A stretch of DNA of 64,000 nucleotides, taken from the NCBI RefSeq assembly GCF_014873535.1, contig NZ_JADBEF010000001.1, positions 5,828,001 through 5,892,000 of the forward strand. The letters are read 5' to 3'. The stretch comes from Nonomuraea africana (GTDB taxonomy: Bacteria; Actinomycetota; Actinomycetes; Streptosporangiales; Streptosporangiaceae). Shown piece by piece: positions 41,750-49,685 of this stretch (the stretch's first letter is position 1; every line of letters begins with the position of its first letter). Below the pieces are notes generated by a model. The model saw only the letters and a list, made by a program, of their open reading frames with translations, ran no database searches and was not told where the DNA came from. Position numbers and translations under genes: made by a program.

Positions 41750-44079
41750 TAGACGATCACCGAGCCTTTGATCAGCTCATCCGTCAGCAATGAGCGGGCT
41801 TCGTGAGCGGCCCGCACATACTCCTCGTGGACAGCGATCTGCCGGTCGAGAAGGGTGAGCGCGCTCTCGATCTCTTGCTGCTCGGTGAGCGGGGGGACGG
41901 TGACTATGAGGTGGCTCAGGTCGCGCGAGTTGATTGTCGGGATAACCGTTGCCCTGGACCTGCGGTGGAGCCATTCCAAGGTGGACGGGAGATTGAGAAA
42001 CCTCTTGAGGTAGCGGGCATCGACTCTTTCGGGCGCTCTGATGCGCAATCGATGGAGATTGGCTCCGAACAGCCACCCCTCGTGCTCCTGATTGACGAGC
42101 GTCGGCTGGCTCATCGCGCCTGCCCGGATGCACAGGATGTCGCCGGGGAGAAGCTGGAATCTGGCGAGCCGTTCCGCTGTTTGGTGCGTTGCCTTGTCGA
42201 TGTCGTTCGCGACGATTTCGCCTTGTCGAAGGTGCCGGGGCATCACGATGGGCACCGATCCATCCGGCGTGCGCTCATCTGGACCTAGACGTGATACGGC
42301 GGGGCCAGCTTGGATCTCGCACACCTCGCCGAGGGGGACCCGGAGCCAGCCATCGGGAAGAGCCCCGAGTGACCGTCCGGCGGGCTGGGGGCGGACCGGT
42401 CGCGCGTATACGCCCTCCTGAAGTATCTCCCCGTGGAGCTGCTCAAGGCGGGCGAATGCGCTGATCGCAGATACTGGCTCCGAGTCGTCGTCTGGTTCGA
42501 CGTGGTCCACATAATCGGCAGGATCCAATGAGTAGTCATTCCAGCGCAGTCTCTGGACTCCGACCGAAATGGCGAGTGCTCCACCGGGGAGCCTGCGTAC
42601 TTCGCCCTCGGAGAGGTCTTGTCTGGCGCGGAAGAGCTGCGCGATCTCTGTGTCAGCGTCCGGAGACAAGATGACAGTGCCTTCTTGAGTGGCGACCATC
42701 GTCGACGCGTCGACCAAGAGCACCTGTTTCGGCGTTTCTGTGGGTCGACTCAAGAACCAGGCAATCACCGTTGTATCGGTTCCTGGGAACAGCCGAGCCG
42801 GTAGGGCAACGATCGCTTCGACCGCACCCTGCTCAACCATCTCCCGGCGAATGGCATGCTCGCGCTCGTCAGAGCTACTGCTGGCCTGATGTGGCATGAG
42901 CACAGCAGCCCTGCCTTCCGGGCTCAAGCATGTGACGGCGTACTGCAGCCAGGCATAGTTGTCGTTGTGAACGGGAGGTGGGCCGAAGAGCCAATCGCGG
43001 TCGGGCCCTGTATCCGGCCGGGCAGCTCGGCGGTTGAAGGGCGGATTCATCACTACCGCGCCGGCCCTGAACTCAGGAGGGGGCTCCATCCACGGCCGCG
43101 CACTGCTGAGGCGAAGGTCGGCATGTTGCCCATGCAGAGCCAGGTTCATCGCGGCCAGTTGCAGAGCCTCACTACTCGGACTCGTGCCGCGAACTGGCGA
43201 CTCCGGCCCGAGCAGGTTGCCCACCTCGCGTAGCATCTCTCCACCACGAACCCATGGGTCGTATACCGGAAGGTCTTGCTCTCCCTCGCCAGCAGCTATG
43301 CGGACCAGCAGTGATGTCACAGCACGCGGGGTGAAGAACGCTCCGCTGTCGAAGTTCATCGCCGCTGCGTACCGCTCCCGCAGCGCTTCAAATGCACTGA
43401 CGTCGGGTCGATCACAGACACCTATCAACTCGGCAAGATCCGCGGAGGGCGGCGGAGCCAGGAGCTCGAGGCGGCTTCGGACATCTGAGGGAACCCCTTG
43501 CCGCCTCAACGCCCGATCCGCGAGTTCACCAATCCTCCGGATGACCATGGTCGGCCGCAGATTTTGGGTTGGCTGCTGACTGATTGCGCGGATCTCCGGC
43601 CAGACGTCTGGCACACACGTCCGGAGATAATTCAAGATCATGACGAGGTAGAGGAGGTCCGACTCCCCGCTGGTACCGTCTCGGTACCGGCCCCGGAGAA
43701 ACTCTAGGATGCTTTGGGCAGGTCGATTGTCCGGGTCGACCCGACTCTCGGGGTCGCTAGCCGGGCCTGCGCCTGCAAGGTCAGGGGCGTCGTCCGGCCG
43801 CCCCCGATAGGCGATCTCCAACTTGTGCCGAACTCGGTCACCATAGGTGACCCCGGCGACTTCGCCAGGCCACCGGCTGCTGTCCGGAATAGGCCGACGA
43901 TCAAGCCAGGGAAGGATGCCACTGACGGGGAAGAACTGGCCATCTCCCAGCCGAACCGGCTGAGGGAAGTCCGCATGCCGTTTTGCCCACGTCGTAACCG
44001 TAGGTCGACGGACTCCGGCCAACTCCGCCAACTCGGCCCTGGAGACCAATCGGTCCGCTGCTGGCTTCTTCAGATCCAT
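41749..44079 (-). CDS. HTH-N6-adenine methyltransferase-HsdS fusion protein
   Basis: 776 aa. Residues ~12-60 form a MerR/excisionase-like HTH (VSRAELAELAGVRRPTVTTWAKRHADFPQPV). ~230-500 is a type I HsdM-like methylase: FFTPRAVTSLLVRI, SAM motif I as VYDPWVRGGEML (272-283, diverging from the usual DPxCGxG), motif IV NPPF (345-348), LMPH and LPARLFPGT. ~580-770 is one HsdS-type target-recognition half (DGWLRVPLGEVCEIQAGPAV, LPGDILCIRAGAM, LNLPSTLEWLHRRSRATVIPTINSRDL, coiled-coil end TEQQEIESALTLLDRQIAVHEE). M and S are fused and no hsdR or other nuclease is adjacent. Small membrane-protein genes flank it on the same strand. GC is visibly lower than the core, suggesting acquisition. Confidence 0.9.
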   Translation of the reverse strand: MDLKKPAADRLVSRAELAELAGVRRPTVTTWAKRHADFPQPVRLGDGQFFPVSGILPWLDRRPIPDSSRWPGEVAGVTYGDRVRHKLEIAYRGRPDDAPDLAGAGPASDPESRVDPDNRPAQSILEFLRGRYRDGTSGESDLLYLVMILNYLRTCVPDVWPEIRAISQQPTQNLRPTMVIRRIGELADRALRRQGVPSDVRSRLELLAPPPSADLAELIGVCDRPDVSAFEALRERYAAAMNFDSGAFFTPRAVTSLLVRIAAGEGEQDLPVYDPWVRGGEMLREVGNLLGPESPVRGTSPSSEALQLAAMNLALHGQHADLRLSSARPWMEPPPEFRAGAVVMNPPFNRRAARPDTGPDRDWLFGPPPVHNDNYAWLQYAVTCLSPEGRAAVLMPHQASSSSDEREHAIRREMVEQGAVEAIVALPARLFPGTDTTVIAWFLSRPTETPKQVLLVDASTMVATQEGTVILSPDADTEIAQLFRARQDLSEGEVRRLPGGALAISVGVQRLRWNDYSLDPADYVDHVEPDDDSEPVSAISAFARLEQLHGEILQEGVYARPVRPQPAGRSLGALPDGWLRVPLGEVCEIQAGPAVSRLGPDERTPDGSVPIVMPRHLRQGEIVANDIDKATHQTAERLARFQLLPGDILCIRAGAMSQPTLVNQEHEGWLFGANLHRLRIRAPERVDARYLKRFLNLPSTLEWLHRRSRATVIPTINSRDLSHLIVTVPPLTEQQEIESALTLLDRQIAVHEEYVRAAHEARSLLTDELIKGSVIV

Positions 44080-44146
44080 CCCCGCCCCTGGCTTCTCGCC
44101 TCCGCTCGACGAGTTAACAGTAGAGCTGTCACAGCCATGGTGCCAG

Positions 44147-44166
44147 TGCGTACTATCCAGTACGCA
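44147..44166. promoter_or_regulatory. palindromic operator upstream of the methyltransferase gene
   Basis: TGCGTACTATCCAGTACGCA: perfect 7-bp arms around a 6-bp centre, 68 bp before the methyltransferase start. The HTH at that protein's own N-terminus makes autoregulation conceivable. Confidence 0.55.
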
Positions 44167-44179
44167 TCTCTAGATCGGC

Positions 44180-44614
44180 TTAACACTGTTCGGCTTGCAT
44201 CTCTGCAGCTAGGGCCTCGGTCGACAGCTTCCACCCTGATAACCCTGATAACACCCGAAGACACAAGGGAGGCCTCTCAAGGAGCACCCGCCGAGAGCAG
44301 GCGGTGACCGCCGGCTCCCAATTCCAGCCCCCGGCATCCCCAGCCAGCTGATTCACGGCGGCTCCAAGCAGCTGCCTGGCGCGGAGAGGTCCGAAATCCA
44401 CCTCGGCGGCCGCGCGGCTTGACTGCCACCACGCTAGACCCCCGAAGAGGCGTCGGTGCAGGTCAGGCGCGTCCAGCACAGCGGCGCACAGCTGCTGTCC
44501 CTCAGACCGCGTCCGAAATAGATGATCGACGATCGGCCCGGATACACACGAGCACACCACGAGCAGCACGAAGATCAACAATGCCGTAGACAGGCGAATA
44601 TGTTGAGGGGTCAA
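44180..44614 (-). CDS. small membrane-anchored or secreted protein upstream of the methyltransferase
   Basis: 144 aa. N-terminal hydrophobic helix LSTALLIFVLLVVCSCVSGPI, then a soluble domain with several Cys (QQLCAAVLDAPDLHRRLFGGLAWWQSSRAAAEVDFGPLRARQLL, a late Cys-rich end PPLCLRVLSG..EAEQC). The only start in frame is TTG 44614, so start certainty is modest. It shares strand and low GC with the methyltransferase and lies 100 bp upstream, across the palindrome. Family unknown. Confidence 0.65.
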   Translation of the reverse strand: MTPQHIRLSTALLIFVLLVVCSCVSGPIVDHLFRTRSEGQQLCAAVLDAPDLHRRLFGGLAWWQSSRAAAEVDFGPLRARQLLGAAVNQLAGDAGGWNWEPAVTACSRRVLLERPPLCLRVLSGLSGWKLSTEALAAEMQAEQC

Positions 44615-44623
44615 ACGAAGAAA

Positions 44624-44649
44624 CCCCAGCTCAGAAACCCGAGCTGGGG
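44624..44649 (-). terminator. Rho-independent terminator of tRNA-Lys
   Basis: CCCCAGCTC-8 nt-GAGCTGGGG followed on the minus strand by TTTCTTC. It lies 10 bp beyond the tRNA 3' end, the usual actinomycete tRNA terminator arrangement. Confidence 0.9.
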
Positions 44650-44659
44650 CCTTTCGGTG

Positions 44660-44733
44660 TGCGCCGCCAGGGACTCGAACCCCGGACCCGCTGATTAAGA
44701 GTCAGCTGCTCTAACCAACTGAGCTAGCGGCGC
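44660..44733 (-). tRNA. tRNA-Lys (anticodon CTT)
   Basis: Complete cloverleaf: acceptor GCGCCGC/GCGGCGC, D arm GCTC..GAGC with TTGGTTA loop, anticodon arm GCTGA-CTCTTAA-TCAGC giving CTT, T arm with GGTTCGAGTCC, discriminator A, no encoded CCA. It marks the right edge of the mosaic lower-GC block, a typical insertion point for genomic islands. Confidence 0.95.
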
Positions 44734-44778
44734 TTGCGACGCCCGTAACTCTAGCAGCACCGGAGCGCCACTCGCACA

Positions 44779-45702
44779 TCAGCCGATCCGCTCGGCCACC
44801 CTCTCGAAAGCCTCCAGCGTCAGCTTCCAGAACCGGTCCACGTCCAGGCCCGTCGCCACCGAGGCGTTCGCCGTCCGCTCGTCGATCCTGAAGTCCGTCA
44901 CCGTCATCCCTGCCGTGTACGTCCCCATCGTCTCCACGTTCACCACCGCGGGCACGCGCGTCAGCAGCGTCGGGTCGATGACGTGCGCGACGGCCACCGC
45001 GTCGTGGATGGCGGGTCCGCCCTCGGCCGTCACCATCCCGTAGAACTGGGAGATCGGGACCACGAGGTCGGCCAGGCGGCCGAGTGTCCGCATGCGGTCC
45101 AGGATCGCCTCGGTGACGACCGCCGTGAGCGTCACGTCGAGGCCGACCATGGTGACCGTCCATCCGGCTCTGAACACGATCGAGGCCGCCTCGGGGTCGG
45201 CCCTGATGTTGAACTCAGCCGCGGGGGTGTGGTTACCCCTGGTGTACGAGCCGCCCATGATCACGAAGTCGCGGACCCACTCCACGATGCGCGGCTCCCG
45301 CCGTACGGCGAGGGCGATGTTGGTCAGCGGGCCGACGGCGACCAGGGTGATCTCGCCGGGCGCCGAGCGGAGGGTCTCGATGATGAAGTCGACGGCGTGG
45401 CCTTCCGACGCCCCCTTGGCGGGCGCGGGGAGCTCGACGCCGCCCAGGCCCGAGGCGCCGTGGACGGATTCGGCGCGCACGCGCTCGCCCATCAGAGCTC
45501 CGGCGCAGCCAGGGGTCACCGGGACGTCGCCCAGCCGGTAGAACTCGCGCAGCGCGAGCGCGTTGGCGGTGGTCAGGTCGAGGCTGACGTTGCCGCCCAC
45601 GGTGGTGATGCCGACCAGTTCGACCTCGGGAGAGCCTCCGGCGAGCGCGAGAGCCAGGGCATCGTCAATACCGGGATCACAGTCGATAAGGAGCTTTTTC
45701 AC
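44779..45702 (-). CDS. inosine-uridine preferring nucleoside hydrolase
   Basis: 307 aa, cleaves the N-glycosidic bond of (ribo)nucleosides for base salvage, cytoplasmic. Ca2+-binding N-terminus LLIDCDPGIDDALALALA, TTVGGNVSLDLTT, VGPLTNIALAVRREP, FVIMGGSYTRGNHTPAAEFNI and the C-terminal HDAVAVAHVIDP are all diagnostic. GTG 45702 is chosen: family N-terminus begins VKKLLIDCDPG, and TACTGT seven bases upstream fits a leaderless -10 box. ATG 45717 is the alternative. Confidence 0.93.
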   Translation of the reverse strand: MKKLLIDCDPGIDDALALALAGGSPEVELVGITTVGGNVSLDLTTANALALREFYRLGDVPVTPGCAGALMGERVRAESVHGASGLGGVELPAPAKGASEGHAVDFIIETLRSAPGEITLVAVGPLTNIALAVRREPRIVEWVRDFVIMGGSYTRGNHTPAAEFNIRADPEAASIVFRAGWTVTMVGLDVTLTAVVTEAILDRMRTLGRLADLVVPISQFYGMVTAEGGPAIHDAVAVAHVIDPTLLTRVPAVVNVETMGTYTAGMTVTDFRIDERTANASVATGLDVDRFWKLTLEAFERVAERIG

Positions 45703-45721
45703 CCTAAGACAGTACATATGA

Positions 45722-45846
45722 ATCGGGGCCGGGCAGTTTCCCCCAAAACTGCCCGACCCCGATCTATCGCGGTCCAGGCCGGGCACCTTCCCCCGAAGTG
45801 CCCGGCGGTCCCGCATCAGCAGACCACGGTCCCCCTCCGCGTCTGC
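45722..45846 (+). ncRNA. candidate small RNA: three tandem hairpins with C-rich apical loops (6C-like)
   Basis: Hairpin 1 (45722-45763): about 17-bp stem with one bulge and one mismatch, loop CCCCC. Hairpin 2 (45778-45806): stem GCCGGGCAC..TTC / GAAGTGCCCGGC with one bulge, loop CCCC(C). Hairpin 3 (45819-45846): stem GCAGAC/GTCTGC plus CGG/CCG, loop TCCCCCT. Repeated exposed C-runs on the plus strand recall the actinobacterial 6C RNA, whose two hairpin loops carry six cytosines. Runs here are four to five. The region is a 253-bp gap with no gene. Orientation rests on that analogy; no promoter or U-tract was found. Confidence 0.5.
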
Positions 45847-45955
45847 ATCGGCAAAAGCTCTGCAAGTCAGTCGCAGCACCCTTGACCTGCTTCAACGTTA
45901 CAGAGCTGAATGCAACGGACGCGTCATATCAGGGTCCGTAATCGCCCTAAACAGC

Positions 45956-46345
45956 CTAGGGGAGCTCCAAGCGGACCTCCGTGCCCTCCCTGAGGGAGCG
46001 GCTGACCGTGCAGTGCTTGTCCTCCACCCGCTGCGCGACCGTCCTGAACACCTCGTCGGCCTGCTCCGAAGGGACCTCCACGTCGTAGGTCACGGTGACC
46101 GGGCCCAGCTTGTTCGGCTCGACCTTCTCCGCCTCTACGGTCATCGCCAGCCGGAGCAGCCGGTGCCCGCGCTTGGCCGTGAGCGGCTCCACGGTCACGA
46201 TGTTGCACCCGCCGACCGCGGCCAGCAGCAGCTCGACCGGGGTGAACACGCCGTCCTGGTCGCCCCCTCCGATGTCGACCCGCGCGCCGCGCTCGTTGGT
46301 CACCACGAAACCGTCATCTGTCCGCTCAACACGTACGTTCGCCAT
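45956..46345 (-). CDS. OsmC-family protein
   Basis: 129 aa, OsmC/Ohr fold; thiol peroxidases of this fold reduce organic hydroperoxides. Two conserved cysteines are present: C47 in ELLLAAVGGCNIVTV and C112 in VEDKHCTVSRSL. The short N-terminal DGFVVTNERGARVDIGG is typical of the YhfA/OsmC-like subgroup rather than Ohr. ATG 46345 is chosen by family length. Confidence 0.88.
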   Translation of the reverse strand: MANVRVERTDDGFVVTNERGARVDIGGGDQDGVFTPVELLLAAVGGCNIVTVEPLTAKRGHRLLRLAMTVEAEKVEPNKLGPVTVTYDVEVPSEQADEVFRTVAQRVEDKHCTVSRSLREGTEVRLELP

Positions 46346-46468
46346 GCTCGCAAACCTACCGGGAGTATCCGGACGCCGCGCGGGGTCGGTGGCTGAGGTC
46401 CTTCCGAGAGGGACGCTCCCGCCGTACCCGAACCCCGCGCCGGAGACCGGGACGACGAGAACGTGGGG

Positions 46469-47485
46469 TCAGGCGGGAGTGGGGAGGTTGAGGCGGACCA
46501 GGGTGCCGCCGTCGGGGGCCGAGACCGCCGAGACGGTCCCCCCGTGGCTGTCCACCACCTGCCGGACGATCGCCAGCCCCAGCCCCGACCCCGGCTTCGC
46601 CCGCGCCTCCGCCGACCGGTAGAACCGGTCGAAGACGAACGGCAGGTCCGACACCGGAATCCCCGGCCCGTGGTCGCGGACCTCCAGTACGCCGTCGTGC
46701 AGCGTCACCTCGACCGCGTCCGTGGGCGCGCCGTACTTGGCGGCGTTGTCGAGCAGGTTGCCCACCGCCCGCGCCAGCCGGTCGGGCACTCCGCGCACCA
46801 GCGTGGGCGAGACCGACACCGTGAAGCGGGTCTCGGGCCAGTGCAGCGCCGCCCTGGTCACCTGGTGGGTGACGATCTCGTCGAGGCGCACGACCTCCAC
46901 CAGGGCCGCGGGCTCCTCGTCCCTGGCCAGCTCGACCAGGTCGGACACCAGCCCGGTCAGCTCCTCGAGACCGAGGACCACCGCCTGCCCGACCTCGGCC
47001 CGCTCGGACTCGGGCACGTCCCCCCGCACCAGCAGCTCGGCGTTGGTGCGCACCGCGGTCAGCGGCGAGCGCAGCTCGTGCGAGGCGTCGGCCACCAGCT
47101 GCTTCTGCGCCTTGGCCGAGCGCTCCAGCGCGTCCAGCATCGTGTTGAAGCTGGCCGCCAGCTTGCCGATCTCGTCGTCGCGCTCGACGTCGATGCGCAG
47201 CCCGAGGTCTCTGGTCACCGCGATCCTGGAGGTGGTGGCGGTGAGGGTCGACAGCGGGCGCAGCGAGGTCCGCGCGGCCAGCCAGCCGAAGAACGCCGCG
47301 ATGACCAGCCCGCCGGCCGCCACCGCCAGGAACGGCCAGCCGAACTCCGCCTGCCACCGCCCGATCTGTCCCATGACGCTCTCGGCCCTGCGGCAGGTCA
47401 CGTAGTAGGCGGCGCCCAGCACCAGCAGGACCGACAGCGCGGCCGCGAGGCCCGCCGCGAGGGCGAGCCGAAGATGCAGCTTCAT
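46469..47485 (-). CDS. sensor histidine kinase
   Basis: 338 aa. TM1 (about 5-29) and TM2 (50-72) enclose only ~20 extracytoplasmic residues, so it probably senses the membrane or a partner protein. HAMP (RTSLRPLSTLTATTSRIAVTRDLGLRI), HisKA with H136 in VADASHELRSPLTAVRTNAELL, and HATPase with NLLDNAAKYG, DHGPGIP and GSGLGLAIVRQVV are intact. It overlaps the response regulator by ATGA; both form a pair of the MprB/MprA type. Confidence 0.94.
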   Translation of the reverse strand: MKLHLRLALAAGLAAALSVLLVLGAAYYVTCRRAESVMGQIGRWQAEFGWPFLAVAAGGLVIAAFFGWLAARTSLRPLSTLTATTSRIAVTRDLGLRIDVERDDEIGKLAASFNTMLDALERSAKAQKQLVADASHELRSPLTAVRTNAELLVRGDVPESERAEVGQAVVLGLEELTGLVSDLVELARDEEPAALVEVVRLDEIVTHQVTRAALHWPETRFTVSVSPTLVRGVPDRLARAVGNLLDNAAKYGAPTDAVEVTLHDGVLEVRDHGPGIPVSDLPFVFDRFYRSAEARAKPGSGLGLAIVRQVVDSHGGTVSAVSAPDGGTLVRLNLPTPA

Positions 47486-48159
47486 AGCTCCCTCAACACG
47501 TATCCGAGGCCGTGCACGGTCTGGATCAGCCGCGGCTCGCCGTCGTGCTCGGTCTTGCGGCGCAGGTAACGGATGTAGACCTCGAGCGAGTTGGAGCCAG
47601 GGGTGAAGTCGTAGCCCCAGATCCGCTCGAGGATGACCTCGCGGGTGAGCACCTGCCCGGCGTTGCGCATGAGCAGTTCGAGCAGCGCCGCCTCGGTCCC
47701 CGTCAGGTCGAAGACCCGGCCGCCGCGCCGCGCCTGGCGGCTGGACGGGTTCAGCGCGAGCCCGGCGAACTCCAGCGCCCCGCCCGACGAGGAGCCACGG
47801 CGCAGCAGCGCCCGCACCCTGGCGAACAGCTCCTCCAGCGCGAACGGCTTGACCACGTAGTCGTCGGCCCCCGCGTCCAGCCCCTCGACCCTGTCGCCCA
47901 CGCCGGACAGCGCGGTGAGCATGAGAACGGGTGTCCTGTCGCCCTCCCCGCGCAGGCGACGGCAGACCTCCAGCCCGTCCATGCCCGGCATCATGACGTC
48001 GAGCACGACGAGGTCGGGTCTGTCCACCGCGACCACCGCCAGCGCGGTCGGCCCGTCGGCGGCGCCCCTGACCCGGTACCCCTGGACGCGTAGCGCCCTG
48101 GTGACGGCCTCCCGCACCTGCGGCTCATCGTCCACCACCAAAACTTCGGGCTTACCCAT
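47482..48159 (-). CDS. OmpR-family response regulator
   Basis: 225 aa. Receiver domain with acidic pair VVDDEP, phospho-acceptor D54 in VVLDVMMPGMDG, T in MLTALS and K in YVVKPFALEEL. C-terminal winged helix (LTGTEAALLELLMRNAGQVLTREVILERIWGYDFTPGSNSLEVYIRYLRRKTE). ATG 48159 is preferred over the TTG 15 bp upstream. It is divergent from the membrane protein/ApbE pair across only 45 bp, so it likely regulates them as well as itself; GCAACTCTCATG and TTCTCTTCAG in the gap may be half-sites. Confidence 0.93.
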   Translation of the reverse strand: MGKPEVLVVDDEPQVREAVTRALRVQGYRVRGAADGPTALAVVAVDRPDLVVLDVMMPGMDGLEVCRRLRGEGDRTPVLMLTALSGVGDRVEGLDAGADDYVVKPFALEELFARVRALLRRGSSSGGALEFAGLALNPSSRQARRGGRVFDLTGTEAALLELLMRNAGQVLTREVILERIWGYDFTPGSNSLEVYIRYLRRKTEHDGEPRLIQTVHGLGYVLREL

Positions 48160-48204
48160 GTTCTCTTCAGGCAACTCTCATGTACGTCGCACACCGTCGT
48201 CTCT

Positions 48205-48867
48205 ATGACTACCAGCACCCAGTCTCTCTCGCCCCTGCTCTTCTGGACGGGCGCGGCAGTGGGGCATTTCGGAGCGATCCACCCCGGCTGGAGCTATCCG
48301 TGGCTGCCCACCGCCTATGTCGGCGCCGCGCTGCTCGTCGTCCTCGGGCTGGTGGCGGTCCGCTGGCGGCGCGCGGCGCCGCTGCCCCCGAGCGTCCGTA
48401 CGGTGGCCGCCCTCGCGGGCGCGCTGCTGGTCACGCACCAGCTCGCCGGTCCCGCCGACGTGACGGGGCTGAGCCGTACCGGCTCCTTCCTGCTGTACGG
48501 CGCGGCGCTGGCGGTGGCGCTGTGGCGGCGCCGTCCCGCGCAGCGGACCGGCACGCTCCTGATCGCCGAGGGGATCGGCGCCGACCGGATCGCCTCCCGC
48601 GTCCGCCATCCGGAGCGCACGCTGGTGCTCTACCGGGCCCGCGACCCCCGTGAGGCCGAGACGGCCCGCGAGCTGCGCGCCCGCGGCGTGCCCGTGGTCC
48701 TCGTCGAGGGGGCCGAGCACGACCCGAGGGCCAAGGAGGCCGTCAGCGCCTCCGGCCTGAGCCGCCTCGTCCCCGACATCTCCGAGCGCAGGGTACTGGT
48801 CTACGGCCCCCGCGGCTTCGTGAGGTATGTCAACGGCGCGCTGTCCAAGCTCCGGCAAAGGGCTTAG
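48205..48867 (+). CDS. membrane protein with C-terminal nucleotide-binding-like domain
   Basis: 220 aa. Four predicted TM helices in the first ~115 residues (PLLFWTGAAVGHFGAI, TAYVGAALLVVLGLVAV, VRTVAALAGALLVTHQLA, GSFLLYGAALAVALW). The ~100-residue cytosolic part (LLIAEGIGADRIASRVRH, TLVLYRARDPREAETARELRARG, RRVLVYGPRGFVRYVNGALSKL) resembles the NAD-binding half of ferredoxin-reductase modules, without the FAD half. It precedes apbE by 2 bp and is divergent from a two-component system. A flavin-linked membrane electron-transfer role is inferred from that context. Confidence 0.7.
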   Translation: MTTSTQSLSPLLFWTGAAVGHFGAIHPGWSYPWLPTAYVGAALLVVLGLVAVRWRRAAPLPPSVRTVAALAGALLVTHQLAGPADVTGLSRTGSFLLYGAALAVALWRRRPAQRTGTLLIAEGIGADRIASRVRHPERTLVLYRARDPREAETARELRARGVPVVLVEGAEHDPRAKEAVSASGLSRLVPDISERRVLVYGPRGFVRYVNGALSKLRQRA

Positions 48868-48869
48868 CC

Positions 48870-49685
48870 GTGCGTTATCCGGTCCATGCCACGGTGAACC
48901 GTATGACCTTTCCCGGCGCCGCTCGTGTGCAGATGGTGATGGACCTTCCCGTGTGCGTGGACATTCGCACCGCGCTACCCGAGCGGGAGCTCACGCCCCT
49001 GCTCGACGACGCGTTCTCCTGGCTGCGTTGGGTGGAGGACACCTTCCACCCGGGCAGGGCGGACAGCCAGGTCGCCAGGCTGAACAGGGGGCAGACCATC
49101 GACCAGGTCCCCGAGGTCGTGGAGATCCTGCACAGGTGCGACGAGCTGCACGAGGCGACGGGCGGCTGGTTCGACGGGCACGCGGGCAGCAGGCTCGACC
49201 CGATGCCCTATGTGCGGGGCTGGGCGGTGGAGCGCCTGTCACGGGCGCTGACCACCGCGGGCGCGGTCGACCACCGGGTGAGCGCGGGCCACGACCTGCG
49301 GGTGCGCGGCTCCTCATCGCCGGGCCGCCGCTGGCGGGTCGGCGTCCGCGATCCCTACGACGGGGTCACCACGTCGGTGCTGTTCCCGCACGACGCCGCC
49401 ATGGCCACCGCGGGCGGCGAGGAGTTCAGCGGCGAGGGCCGGGCGTGGGTGTGCGTGATCGGCCCCGACCTGGGTGTGGCGGGCGCTTACGCCGCCGCCA
49501 TGCGAGCCATGGGAACGGCCAGAGCCAGGCGTTTCGCCATGCGGCTGTCGAGCGAGACGGATGGGAGCCAGGGGTGGAACAGGGACGCCCGGCCGTACCA
49601 GAGCATGGTGGTCGGCGCCGACGGGCGCGCGACGCTCACGCCGGGCTTCACGACCTACGACGCCGAGACGAGACTCGCGGGCTAG
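48870..49685 (+). CDS. apbE: FAD:protein FMN transferase (ApbE family)
   Basis: 271 aa. ApbE attaches FMN covalently to Thr/Ser of target flavoproteins. Family features: LDDAFSWLRWVEDTFHPGRADSQVARLNRGQ, ATGGWFDGHAGSRLDPMPYVRGWAVERLSRAL, and the middle ATAGGEEFSGEGRAWVCVIGP, where a Thr/Ala-Thr pair (TAGG) matches the T-x-G/S motif. No signal peptide, so it would act in the cytosol. GTG 48870 has AAAGGG upstream; ATG 48903 is also possible. No FMN-binding-domain substrate gene is next to it. Confidence 0.87.
   Translation: MRYPVHATVNRMTFPGAARVQMVMDLPVCVDIRTALPERELTPLLDDAFSWLRWVEDTFHPGRADSQVARLNRGQTIDQVPEVVEILHRCDELHEATGGWFDGHAGSRLDPMPYVRGWAVERLSRALTTAGAVDHRVSAGHDLRVRGSSSPGRRWRVGVRDPYDGVTTSVLFPHDAAMATAGGEEFSGEGRAWVCVIGPDLGVAGAYAAAMRAMGTARARRFAMRLSSETDGSQGWNRDARPYQSMVVGADGRATLTPGFTTYDAETRLAG

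Noticed and set aside
45722..45846. The hairpins as plain transcription terminators
   Set aside because: They lack U-tracts and occur three in a row, 110 bp downstream of osmC and immediately upstream of the next gene; the shared C-loops are better explained by a structured RNA, though termination is not fully excluded.
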